Shown here in pieces: positions 1 through 7,420 of a stretch of 10,654 nt of DNA (its first letter is position 1; every line of letters starts with the position of its first letter). The notes under the pieces are model-generated. The model was not told the DNA's origin. It did not search any database and worked only from the letters and a program-made list of their open reading frames with translations. The stretch comes from CAZUMW01 sp964621615 (GTDB lineage Bacteria; Desulfobacterota; WTBG01; CAIYCZ01; CAIRTM01): assembly GCA_964621615.1 (NCBI GenBank), contig CAZUMW010000077.1, positions 1 to 10,654 of the forward strand, in the 5' to 3' direction. The translations under genes and the position numbers were made by a program.

Positions 1-2
1 GA

Positions 3-1442
3 CAAACAAAACTTCAGCCCGCATTCATATGCAAAAACCTAACCGGAAATTACTGTCCTTATGTATTTCTTATCGTACTTGATACTGTGCGCGCCGACCG
101 GCTTTCTCTTTACAATGGCCCCTGCAGGGTGAAGCACCTTGAGCGTTTTGCCGATGATGCACTTTTATTTAAAAACTGCATTGCATCCTCCCCTTGGACA
201 ATACCGTCTCATGCTTCATTGTTTACCGGGCTGTATCCTGTTGAGCACGGTATGCACGGCTGCTTTGATGAAAGGCCAATTTGGGGTTTTTATCCAACAC
301 CTCCTCTGTCGGAAGGATGTACTACATTAGCAGAAATATTCAAACAACATGGATACAGAACTGCCGCGATTGTATCTAATGCACTGCAACTACAGGCTGC
401 GTCAGGATTTGCTCAGGGTTTTGATATATATGACTGCAGGCAGAATGTCGGCAGATTTTTCAACTATCCCTTTAAGCCTATTGTGTGTTTGTTTGCTTAT
501 CTAACCAAGTTAGGTATAAAATATACCCTCAATTGCAGAGCAGCTGAAGATATCAATGAATTGCTGATGAATCATATCGATCATTTCTGCCCAGCGCCAT
601 TTTTCATGTTCATTAATTATATGGATGCACATAAACCATACCGACCTCCGCGTCCCTTCGACGGATTGAACACCAATCTACCCTTTCCTCAACTTGTAAA
701 TATAAAGACTTATACGGAACGACTTATCGGATCAATCACAGATGAGGATTGGAATATATTTGTCCGTTCCAAATATGATGAAGGAATTATGTATCTTGAT
801 TATCAGCTCGGGCTGTTTTTTGACTATTTAAAAAAGCGCGGTATATATGACTCTTCTCTGATTGTTGTTACATCGGATCACGGCGAGCATTTCGGTGAGC
901 ACGGGTGTTATGAACATATGACGCCGATGTACCAGCAGACGCTGCACGTGCCGCTGCTTATAAAAGTACCATTCAGCAAAGAAGCCGGGATTGTTGAAAC
1001 CCGAATAACTCATCCTGATTTATTTGCAACTATTGTTTCCATGTGTTCTTTGTCTGTTTCTTCTGAAGTAAGCGGTCTCCCGTTTGGCAAAAAAGACGGT
1101 ATAATTGTTTCTGAATTTTACAGCTATGAGCTAGGGAAGCACCGGGCGGTATATGACGGTAATTTCAAATATATGAAATATGGAAATAAACGAGGGCCGG
1201 AACACATGAAAATGCGATACGGGTACAAGCAGGATCCTGAATTGTATAACATTGCATCTAATCCGGCAGAGCAAAAAAATCTCGCAGGATTATCTTTGAA
1301 GGTTAAAGAAATGGAACGTGTATTGCAACAGTGGGAAAAACAGCACACGCCGCTTTTTACACAGCATAATAATGAAAAAAATCAAGAGCGGATTACCGAA
1401 GATATGGTTGATGGATTAAAAGCTCTTGGATATATTCAATAA
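3..1442 (+). CDS. sulfatase-fold (alkaline phosphatase superfamily) protein, 5' end outside window
   Basis: This is the C-terminal catalytic domain of a sulfatase/alkaline-phosphatase-superfamily enzyme. The reading frame is open to the window edge. The GTG at 87 is not a credible start, because it lies inside the conserved LDTVRADRLS motif and would remove the metal-binding Asp at 81-83. No ATG, GTG or TTG lies in frame between 3 and 86, so the true start is upstream. Visible motifs are TIPSHASLFTG (the nucleophile position is Thr, codon 198-200), MDAH, TSDHGEHFGEHG (metal ligands D and H at 876-881), QQTLHVPL, and a C-terminal LKALGY tail common in this superfamily. It is closely similar, roughly 70% by eye, to the next gene, so it probably also begins with a multi-pass membrane region, which cannot be seen here. 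Because Thr replaces Cys/Ser, formylglycine sulfatase activity is unlikely and phospho-chemistry is more plausible. The substrate is unknown. Confidence 0.9.
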   Translation, partial: QTKLQPAFICKNLTGNYCPYVFLIVLDTVRADRLSLYNGPCRVKHLERFADDALLFKNCIASSPWTIPSHASLFTGLYPVEHGMHGCFDERPIWGFYPTPPLSEGCTTLAEIFKQHGYRTAAIVSNALQLQAASGFAQGFDIYDCRQNVGRFFNYPFKPIVCLFAYLTKLGIKYTLNCRAAEDINELLMNHIDHFCPAPFFMFINYMDAHKPYRPPRPFDGLNTNLPFPQLVNIKTYTERLIGSITDEDWNIFVRSKYDEGIMYLDYQLGLFFDYLKKRGIYDSSLIVVTSDHGEHFGEHGCYEHMTPMYQQTLHVPLLIKVPFSKEAGIVETRITHPDLFATIVSMCSLSVSSEVSGLPFGKKDGIIVSEFYSYELGKHRAVYDGNFKYMKYGNKRGPEHMKMRYGYKQDPELYNIASNPAEQKNLAGLSLKVKEMERVLQQWEKQHTPLFTQHNNEKNQERITEDMVDGLKALGYIQ

Positions 1443-1517
1443 GTGATTATTGGTATTGCGTTTTAAGGATTCGGTGTCCATTTACCGATGGTTGTTGTAT
1501 TATATCTTTAAAAAAAT

Positions 1518-1535
1518 AATATTTTCAAAAATATT
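1518..1535. repeat. AT-rich inverted repeat just upstream of second sulfatase-fold gene
   Basis: AATATTTT (1518-1525) and AAAATATT (1528-1535) form a perfect 8-base inverted repeat with a 2-base spacer, ending three bases before the ATG at 1539. It occupies the place where a Shine-Dalgarno would be expected, and none is seen. It may be simple AT-richness or a binding site that sets expression of the second paralogue. Confidence 0.35.
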
Positions 1536-1538
1536 TAT

Positions 1539-3728
1539 ATGTCCTGTATTATACAATACCTTTTATTAGGCAGCATAACTGGCCTTGTGATTACGCTTGT
1601 TGACTGGCTGTACCCGCTTCTGCTTCCCAATGGATACATACCCCGAGAATTTATTTTGTCTGTTTTTGGTGTTAATCTCTTTTTCTGGAGTGCTCTTGGG
1701 CTGCTGTATGGTTTATGCATACAGGCGTTTTTTAAACGTTACTTACATTATACCCATGACAGTCCGTATTATCACCTGTTTTTTTTGCTGGTTTTTGTAT
1801 CGGTATATGGGTTTTTATCTAAATTATTTGTCGCGGTTACATTCAGCTGGGGTGCGGGAGAGGCGCCGTTTCCGTTTGAATGTTATATAAAGCCGGGGTA
1901 TGACTATCACCTGTCTTTTGTCATGGCTGGAGTTATTATTGCTGTTTCGTTTTTCATGCTTAAGAAAAAGCGCATTGCCCTTTATGCGGTGATGTTTCCC
2001 TCAATTGTCTCGATTGCCCTGCTTCTGCCTTTTGGTTCCAATCTTGCAACGCTTGACCGCCTGCTTCATCTCAGTCAAAGAGTCGATAGCATAATTCCCC
2101 TGTCGCGTGAGCATCTGCTCATTGTCATGTATGCAGTGGGGACCTGTGCCATTTTTATTTTATATTTTATTTTGCTGTTGTGTCTAAAACGCATCGGAAA
2201 AATTCGCAACACCGGTTATATTTTGTTTTCTGTGCTGCTTTTTGTTGTCACCGCTGCCGGTGTAGCGGTGTTGATACATACAGACAACGTAATCAGCGGT
2301 GGTGATGCCGGTTCTGTTACAAAAGTTTCTGCCAAAAAACCACCATATGTATTTCTTATAGTCCTTGACACAGTTCGTGCTGATAGGCTTTCACTCTACG
2401 GCGGTCCCTGCAGGGTGAAGAATCTTGAGCGTTTTGCTGAAGATGCACTGGTATTTAAAAACTGTCTTGCATCGTCGGCATGGACGCAGCCATCCCATGC
2501 CTCACTTTTTACCGGGCTGTATCCTGTTGAACATGGCACACATGGAAGGTTGGATAAAGAGCCTTCGTGGGGGTTTTTCCCCACATCGCCACTGCATGAC
2601 AGCTTTGCCACATTGGCCGAGATATTTAAAGACAACGGCTACCGAACCGCTGCGGTCGTTGCCAATGCTATGCAGCTCCATGAGGGGACCGCCCTGGACC
2701 AGGGATTTGAGGCATATGACTGCAGGCAGAATATCGGCAGATTTTACACCTATCCATTTAAGCCAATCCTATATCTGTTTTCTTACCTGACGAACATAAA
2801 TATCAAGTATACGCTTCCCTGCAGGACTGCTGAAGATATCAATAAAAAAGTGCGTGAGCAAATTGAGCGGTCGGCTCCCGCTCCTTTTTTTGTGTTCATC
2901 AATTATATGGATGCACATAGCCCGTATCGGCCGCCGCGACCCTATGACGGCATGAGTACCGGGCATCCGTTCCCGCAGATTATGAACATGATGAAATATT
3001 GTGCATGGCTTGCCGGTTCGGTTTCCGAGGGGGAGTGGTCCGCTTTTATCCGCTCCAAGTATGACGAGGAGATTATGTACCTTGATCATCAGCTCGGGGC
3101 TTTATTTAATCATTTAAAAAAGTGCGGCATATATGACTCTTCTCTGATTGTTGTAACATCGGATCACGGAGAGCATTTCGGTGAACACGGCTGCTATGGG
3201 CACATGACACCGATGTATCAGCAGACGCTGCATGTGCCGCTTCTCATAAAGGTCCCATTCAGTAAAAAAACCGGTAAAGTTGTCGCAAGAGTGACCCTTT
3301 CTGATGTGTTTGCAACCATCGTTTCTCTGTGTTCACTGCCCATCACGCATGAAATAAGTGGCACTTTTTTTGGCAAAAAGAAAGGAACGATAGTGTCCGA
3401 ATTTTACAGCTATGAATTCGGCAAACACCGGGCAGTGTATGACGGTCATTATAAGTATATGACATATGGAAAAAAGCGAGGGCTGGAATATATGAAAATG
3501 CGATACGGGCACAAGCAGGACCCTGAGCTGTATAATATTAAAGATGATCCCGCAGAGCAGGAAAATATCGCGGGTTCGTCACCGGTGGCGCAAGAAATGG
3601 AACGTCTGCTGCAGGAATGGGAAGCCAAACACCGGCCGCTCTATGCACAACAGGATCGTGTAAAGGAGCAGGGGAAAATTTCAGAAGATATGCTCGACGG
3701 TCTGAAAGCTCTTGGCTATGTACAATGA
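1539..3728 (+). CDS. membrane-anchored sulfatase-fold protein (7 TM + catalytic domain), paralogue of preceding gene
   Basis: The 729-residue protein has about seven predicted membrane segments (near 5-28, 39-61, 79-101, 124-141, 145-165, 192-216, 226-246). Basic loops FKRY, KKKR and KRIGKIR all fall on one side, which places the N-terminus inside and the catalytic domain (about 268-729) outside. Catalytic features are D277 and D282 in LDTVRADRLS, nucleophile-position T316 in WTQPSHASLFTG, H460 in MDAH, D542-H543 in TSDHGEHFGEHG, a conserved His in QQTLHVPL, and a C-terminal LKALGYVQ. The family includes sulfatases, phosphoethanolamine and phosphoglycerol transferases, and phosphodiesterases. 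The Thr argues for the phospho-group members over formylglycine sulfatases. The ATG start has no clear Shine-Dalgarno and is preceded by an AT-rich palindrome. It lies 96 bases after its paralogue and is probably co-transcribed. A role in modifying surface glycan or lipid is inferred only from context. Confidence 0.92.
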   Translation: MSCIIQYLLLGSITGLVITLVDWLYPLLLPNGYIPREFILSVFGVNLFFWSALGLLYGLCIQAFFKRYLHYTHDSPYYHLFFLLVFVSVYGFLSKLFVAVTFSWGAGEAPFPFECYIKPGYDYHLSFVMAGVIIAVSFFMLKKKRIALYAVMFPSIVSIALLLPFGSNLATLDRLLHLSQRVDSIIPLSREHLLIVMYAVGTCAIFILYFILLLCLKRIGKIRNTGYILFSVLLFVVTAAGVAVLIHTDNVISGGDAGSVTKVSAKKPPYVFLIVLDTVRADRLSLYGGPCRVKNLERFAEDALVFKNCLASSAWTQPSHASLFTGLYPVEHGTHGRLDKEPSWGFFPTSPLHDSFATLAEIFKDNGYRTAAVVANAMQLHEGTALDQGFEAYDCRQNIGRFYTYPFKPILYLFSYLTNINIKYTLPCRTAEDINKKVREQIERSAPAPFFVFINYMDAHSPYRPPRPYDGMSTGHPFPQIMNMMKYCAWLAGSVSEGEWSAFIRSKYDEEIMYLDHQLGALFNHLKKCGIYDSSLIVVTSDHGEHFGEHGCYGHMTPMYQQTLHVPLLIKVPFSKKTGKVVARVTLSDVFATIVSLCSLPITHEISGTFFGKKKGTIVSEFYSYEFGKHRAVYDGHYKYMTYGKKRGLEYMKMRYGHKQDPELYNIKDDPAEQENIAGSSPVAQEMERLLQEWEAKHRPLYAQQDRVKEQGKISEDMLDGLKALGYVQ

Positions 3729-3738
3729 CGCAGGAGAC

Positions 3739-3772
3739 AAAAAAAGAATTCAAAATTCAGGAGTCAGAATTC
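3739..3772 (-). terminator. candidate intrinsic terminator for the minus-strand operon, built from repeat copy A
   Basis: Read on the minus strand, GAATTC, a 15-base loop and GAATTC are followed at once by seven T (plus-strand A-run 3739-3745). The stem is only six base pairs and AU-rich, and it lies about 350 bases past the operon's last stop, so this is a weak candidate. Confidence 0.35.
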
Positions 3773-3776
3773 AGAA
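3746..3776 (+). repeat. GAATTC-N15-GAATTC interspersed repeat, copy A
   Basis: Two GAATTC arms (3746-3751 and 3767-3772) flank a 15-base spacer ending in aggagtca. The same architecture and nearly the same spacer recur at 10472-10498, and a degenerate relative lies at 9473-9505. It begins 17 bases after the sulfatase-fold stop codon. Confidence 0.75.
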
Positions 3777-3793
3777 AAAAGGGAAGCATTATG

Positions 3794-3826
3794 GCTGGCT
3801 GATTATCCTTAATTCCCGGCTTTTTT
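3794..3826 (+). terminator. weak candidate terminator after sulfatase-fold gene
   Basis: GCTGG (3794-3798) can pair with CCGGC (3816-3820), with one G-U pair and a 17-base loop. Six T follow directly (3821-3826). It lies 66 bases after the stop codon. The stem is short and the loop long, so support is modest. Confidence 0.3.
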
Positions 3827-3914
3827 AAAGAGCTTCAGATAAAATAAGTTGAAAAAATAACCTTAATATCGAAATTTTTACTCCCGGTTTTGATGCCGGT
3901 CCCGGATTTCGATT

Positions 3915-3968
3915 ATTCGATGTTGAGCTCAGACGAAACGCGATTTCGAATGAAGTGAATGTTTTTTT
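3915..3968 (+). other. nested dyad cluster ending in a T-run
   Basis: ATTCGA (3915-3920) is complementary to TCGAAT (3946-3951). Inside these arms lie the 8-base palindrome TGAGCTCA (3924-3931) and the hairpin CGAAA-cgcga-TTTCG (3934-3948), which overlaps the outer arm and so is an alternative fold. Seven T (3962-3968) follow ten bases later. It could stop plus-strand transcription or be part of a structured repeat. Confidence 0.3.
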
Positions 3969-3974
3969 GATCTA

Positions 3975-4045
3975 TTCTGACTTCTGACTTCTTTTTTTTC
4001 GTCCTGCTGATTTCTGATTGCTAATGGCTGATACCTGATAGCCGC
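3975..4045 (-). repeat. reverse-orientation degenerate repeat mosaic (GAAGTCAG family and GCTATCAG/CATTAGC family)
   Basis: On the minus strand this reads as two joined motif types. GAAGTCAGAAGTCAGAAT resembles the aggagtcagaattcag core of copy A. A series of ATCAG-like units (gctatcagg, tatcagcc, attagcaatcag, aaatcagc) resembles the GCTAATAGC units near 9671-9687. A T-run of eight separates the halves on the plus strand. Confidence 0.55.
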
Positions 4046-4126
4046 TGTTAACATATGGTGACCGGCAGGAGTGGACCCCGGCTGGGAACATAGTAGGTAT
4101 GCTGCAGAGAAGTCTCTGACCTTTTC

Positions 4127-5695
4127 TCAGTGCTGAACCTTAAACAGGGTGACTCCTGAATAAGGATATTGTTTTATTTGTGAGATGCTGGCAATACCGT
4201 CTAAATATCTTTTTTTGTATCCAGTGTATCCGGGTATTAAAATGTAATCCACTTCCTGAATTTTTTCCGCATAGCGGCCGGGTTCATAAGGGTTGGGGGT
4301 ATCAAGCGTTTCATATCCCTTGAGCCACTGCAGGCTGAAATAGTCACGGTAAAAAAGTACTGTTCCGTAAAATTTCCAGGATCCCCCCAGCAATAGCTTT
4401 TCATCTTTCTGCGTTTTTTCCTCCAGAGATCTGATGATGGTTTTTACCGGCGCGCTGTATTTCCAGTCATAGGTGTAGTGCAGGTTGCAGGCGTTTACAC
4501 AGTGGTATATATAGGGCAGGGCCAAAGAGGCAAATATTATCTGTGGAATTAAAGAAACGTATCTGTTTTTTGCGTGTACCGTAAAAATATCCGCACAGAA
4601 AACAAAGATTATGGACACAAGGGTAATATTAAATTGTGCAGTGCGCTGATAGAGGTATTTTGTGCCGAATATATAAAATTGCAGATAGCTTATGGCTGCA
4701 AGCCCGGCAAACGTGAGCAGGGAAATGAACATTACAAGGGCTGCATTGTGCACATGGGCGGTATTATTCTTTTTTCGTGCAAGGATCACAAGGGCGGTAA
4801 GGCCGGAGAAAAGTATAAAAACGATAATGTATTCAATCAGCTCAGTTTGTGAGTTGAAGTATTTTATTCCGTAAAAGGAGCTGACAATAAGCGATCTGAC
4901 CGAGTCGTTCCAGAACCCTGTGTTTCCTCCGAATTTGAGTGCACCTGATTGTTTAAGCCGGTAAATGGGAATACATATGAGTGAGGCAAGGAGAAAAGAA
5001 GAAGTTATAAGTGTGCGGTTTCGGTAAATCAGCTGTCTTATAAATTCTGTTGTTCCGCTATAAGAGCGTGTTTTAGCCTGGAGATAGTTCGCAAAAAAAA
5101 TCACCAAAGAAAGAATTAGAAAATAGTAGAGATAGCTGAAGTTTGACAGCACCGCAAGCGACATAAACAGAAGAGCCAAGGCCTGTATACGTTGATAGTT
5201 TTTCCTTTGTGCCAGCATCCAGCAAGTGCAACAGAAGCCGGCGAACATGAAAGAATTTGCAAGTCCGTACCCCCTTGCAAGAGAGAAAAAATCAAGTATA
5301 TACGGGTTCATGGTCACACAAAGGAACCCGGTGACGCGAATAAAGGGGTTTGTGATAAAGTTCCGGAAAAAGAAAAAAGCGCATACTAAAAAGAGTATAT
5401 GTGCCGCTACTATATGGACACGGAGGACGAATTCGGTGTGCAGCGGAATCATGGACAGAACTTTCATGCACAGTGTGTTCAGTACATGGTTGTTCGGGAA
5501 AACAAGATCAGAAAAAAAAAGAATTTGAGAATACGATAACGGAATGATGTGGTTGAAGCTCAAACTTTCATCAAAGGTAAAAGAAAGATTCCAGGCCCTG
5601 AAGATCGTATAAGCAGCCAAAAGTGCAGAGGACATAATTAACAGGATGTCAGACAAAGAGATGCTTGGATAGCGCTGATGCATGTTGCTTTTCAT
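4127..5695 (-). CDS. GT-C fold membrane glycosyltransferase (PMT/ArnT-like), second copy
   Basis: The 522-residue protein is a highly hydrophobic multi-pass membrane enzyme of the GT39/GT83-like GT-C class. These enzymes move a sugar from polyprenyl phosphate to an acceptor on the outer face of the membrane. The N-terminus has a membrane segment, then FTFDES with the acidic pair D42-E43 in the first external loop, where GT-C enzymes hold their catalytic acidic residue. FPNNHVLNTL (66-75) and EFVLRVHIV follow, as is typical of the family. Hydrophobic segments continue to about residue 400, and a soluble tail of about 120 residues ends the protein. The ATG overlaps the upstream gene's TGA as ATGA, with no separate Shine-Dalgarno, so the two are probably translationally coupled. 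The donor sugar and acceptor cannot be read from sequence. The acceptor could be lipid, glycan or protein. Confidence 0.85.
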   Translation of the reverse strand: MKSNMHQRYPSISLSDILLIMSSALLAAYTIFRAWNLSFTFDESLSFNHIIPLSYSQILFFSDLVFPNNHVLNTLCMKVLSMIPLHTEFVLRVHIVAAHILFLVCAFFFFRNFITNPFIRVTGFLCVTMNPYILDFFSLARGYGLANSFMFAGFCCTCWMLAQRKNYQRIQALALLFMSLAVLSNFSYLYYFLILSLVIFFANYLQAKTRSYSGTTEFIRQLIYRNRTLITSSFLLASLICIPIYRLKQSGALKFGGNTGFWNDSVRSLIVSSFYGIKYFNSQTELIEYIIVFILFSGLTALVILARKKNNTAHVHNAALVMFISLLTFAGLAAISYLQFYIFGTKYLYQRTAQFNITLVSIIFVFCADIFTVHAKNRYVSLIPQIIFASLALPYIYHCVNACNLHYTYDWKYSAPVKTIIRSLEEKTQKDEKLLLGGSWKFYGTVLFYRDYFSLQWLKGYETLDTPNPYEPGRYAEKIQEVDYILIPGYTGYKKRYLDGIASISQIKQYPYSGVTLFKVQH

Positions 5696-7266
5696 GGGGT
5701 CATGGTGTCCATGAAGGAAAGAATATGGGCCACATATTCATAAAGAGGCTTTTCGCCCGATTTCCGGTATTGCTCTGCTGCCTGCTCAAACCCGTCACGG
5801 AGACGGCGGTAGCGCTGTTCAGGTGATTCAGGTGGAATTTCAGATACGGTTATATACCCGAAGCGGGAAAATGTTTTGCTGAATGCGGGCATTCCCCGGC
5901 GCTCGGTAACAAAAATGACCGGCGTTTGTCGGGCGTTTTCGACAAGTCGCTGTATTGTCAAGCCCGGATGTGTTAACTCATCAAGGGACAGTCGCTGTTC
6001 GCATTCCATGTATGGAGACAGCTGCAGCAGGGTGAAAATACCAAGGCCGACAATGCGGTCGCGGGGAGTTTTGTTCTTAAGAATGTATTCTGCGGCTGCG
6101 TCAAAAGGCAGGCGTTCTTTCTTTGTATATTGCTGCACTATATCAGGTATCCATGCTGAACTTAACAAAAGCAGTATTAAAAGTAAAGGCGCTATATATT
6201 TTTTCCCGGGCAGTATCCGGGACATCGAATCGATTCCTGCAGCGGCAAAGAGTATTAAAACCGGCAGCATAAAAATAAAGTATCGTGTTGTATGCCAGGG
6301 GCTTATGTGGTGATACTCGAGAGCAATAATACACCCTGCCGGTACGATTAGCCAGAGACAAATAAGTATGAAATTACAGGCTGATACTCTGATAATGTGA
6401 TATGCCCCGGCAATCATGCACAGCACAAAACACCACAGTGCCGCTTCGGAACCATATCCGAAATAGTAATGTAAGGTCTCATAAATAAATGACAGCACCC
6501 CGCCCTCATACGGCGGGCGCGTGCTGTACCTCACATTGTGGGAGGTTATGTTGTTCCAGAACTGCAGATAATATAATCCGGTACACGTCATTAGCGGGAG
6601 AAGATATGAAAACAGCCTGAAAAAATCGCGGCAGGCGACTTTGATTTGTTTTTTATGTGCAGCACGATACAAAAACTCTAGAAGCAGGGCTGAAGCAAGC
6701 CATGCCACCACAAAGAAGCCGTTCAGATGAAGAAGCACGGTAAGCATACAGGTTATAGAAAGAAAGAGGCAGTTTCTTCGGTCTGCAGCTGTACGCCACC
6801 GAAGAAAGGCAAGCAACAGGAGAACAGAAAAAAAAACCAGCAGTGAATAGGATCGTGCAAACACGCTGTAGCGGATAAAGTAGGGGTTGAACGCGAGCAA
6901 AAAGGCAGACAGAAGTGCAATCCGATTGTTTGAAAAAAGCGCTTTTCCAGCAGACATGATGGCGATTATTGCTGCTGCTCCAGCGGTTACGGGCAGCAGG
7001 CGCATGACAAACGGGTGTTCCCCAAATACTGAGGCAATGGCTTTTTCCAGGGAAATGAATACATTCATGGTAAGCCATCTTTTGAAGTTGGTCAGAATAA
7101 AAATATGGGATTCACATATCCATTTCATTGTTCCGCACTCATCACCGTAGAACGGAAGGCGGACGGCTATCGTGATGCGAATAAGGATTCCTGCAACCAC
7201 GACTAAAACCGCAATAAAAAAAAGGCGCTGTTTATAGTCTGATAAAAAGGTGGAAGAATCGTTCAT
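5692..7266 (-). CDS. GT-C fold membrane glycosyltransferase (PMT/ArnT-like), first copy
   Basis: The 524-residue multi-pass protein has the same architecture as the gene it overlaps downstream. It has an N-terminal membrane segment (about 15-37), FYGDECG with acidic pair D42-E43 in the first external loop at the same residue numbers as its neighbour, an EHPFVMRLLPV segment, and FNPYFIRYSVFARSYSLL, which resembles the (S/A)RxYSLL segment common in PMT_2-type glycosyltransferases. Several further membrane segments lead to a soluble C-terminal region of about 130 residues. It should use a polyprenyl-phosphate sugar outside the cytoplasmic membrane. The two copies are diverged at sequence level, so they probably differ in acceptor or linkage. 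A purine-rich AAGAAAAAAGA stretch lies before the ATG, but no strong Shine-Dalgarno. It follows the GtrA-like gene after a 154-base gap. Confidence 0.87.
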   Translation of the reverse strand: MNDSSTFLSDYKQRLFFIAVLVVVAGILIRITIAVRLPFYGDECGTMKWICESHIFILTNFKRWLTMNVFISLEKAIASVFGEHPFVMRLLPVTAGAAAIIAIMSAGKALFSNNRIALLSAFLLAFNPYFIRYSVFARSYSLLVFFSVLLLLAFLRWRTAADRRNCLFLSITCMLTVLLHLNGFFVVAWLASALLLEFLYRAAHKKQIKVACRDFFRLFSYLLPLMTCTGLYYLQFWNNITSHNVRYSTRPPYEGGVLSFIYETLHYYFGYGSEAALWCFVLCMIAGAYHIIRVSACNFILICLWLIVPAGCIIALEYHHISPWHTTRYFIFMLPVLILFAAAGIDSMSRILPGKKYIAPLLLILLLLSSAWIPDIVQQYTKKERLPFDAAAEYILKNKTPRDRIVGLGIFTLLQLSPYMECEQRLSLDELTHPGLTIQRLVENARQTPVIFVTERRGMPAFSKTFSRFGYITVSEIPPESPEQRYRRLRDGFEQAAEQYRKSGEKPLYEYVAHILSFMDTMTP

Positions 7267-7420
7267 GAAATCTTTTTTCTTTTAATGTTTTGCTTTGTGG
7301 TTTGCCTCCAGGGCAATAAAACTGATCCGATTTTCAATAAAGCTGTCAATATAAAACACGATCAAACAGAGGTCGGATGATCATGGTATAAAATTGCAGA
7401 AAAAAGTGCGCATTCGGTAA

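Larger units (their letters stand above)
3729..4126. other. convergent intergenic region (398 bases) with repeats, dyads and terminator candidates
   Basis: This gap separates the plus-strand sulfatase-fold gene from the minus-strand glycosyltransferase operon, so both strands need a transcription stop here. I see no credible gene. It holds a GAATTC-bounded repeat (3746-3776), a weak plus-strand hairpin with a T-run (3794-3826), a cluster of nested dyads followed by seven T (3915-3968), and reverse-orientation copies of two degenerate repeat families (3975-4045). The last 80 bases before 4127 contain only a short CAGAGA/TCTCTG dyad. Confidence 0.7.

Noticed and set aside
87..1442. Interpreting the first sulfatase-fold gene as an N-terminally truncated pseudogene
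   Set aside because: The frame is open to the window edge with conserved catalytic sequence upstream of 87, so the missing part is explained by the window boundary.
3739..4045. CRISPR array in the repeat-rich intergenic region
   Set aside because: The repeats are degenerate, of mixed orientation and irregular spacing, with no unique spacers of constant length and no cas genes.
4103..4116. CAGAGA-AG-TCTCTG dyad before the GT-C stop codon as a terminator
   Set aside because: The two-base loop is too tight and no T-run follows on the minus strand.
4574..5528. Several plus-strand open frames of 60-100 codons
   Set aside because: They are antisense to the convincing GT-C gene, with composition expected from reading membrane-protein codons in reverse.
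7344..7349. Perfect TTGACA on the minus strand between the GtrA-like and GT-C genes, suggesting an internal promoter
   Set aside because: No acceptable -10 hexamer lies 16-18 bases downstream; the matching position reads ATCAGT. The 154-base gap may still hold a promoter, but this match alone is not enough.
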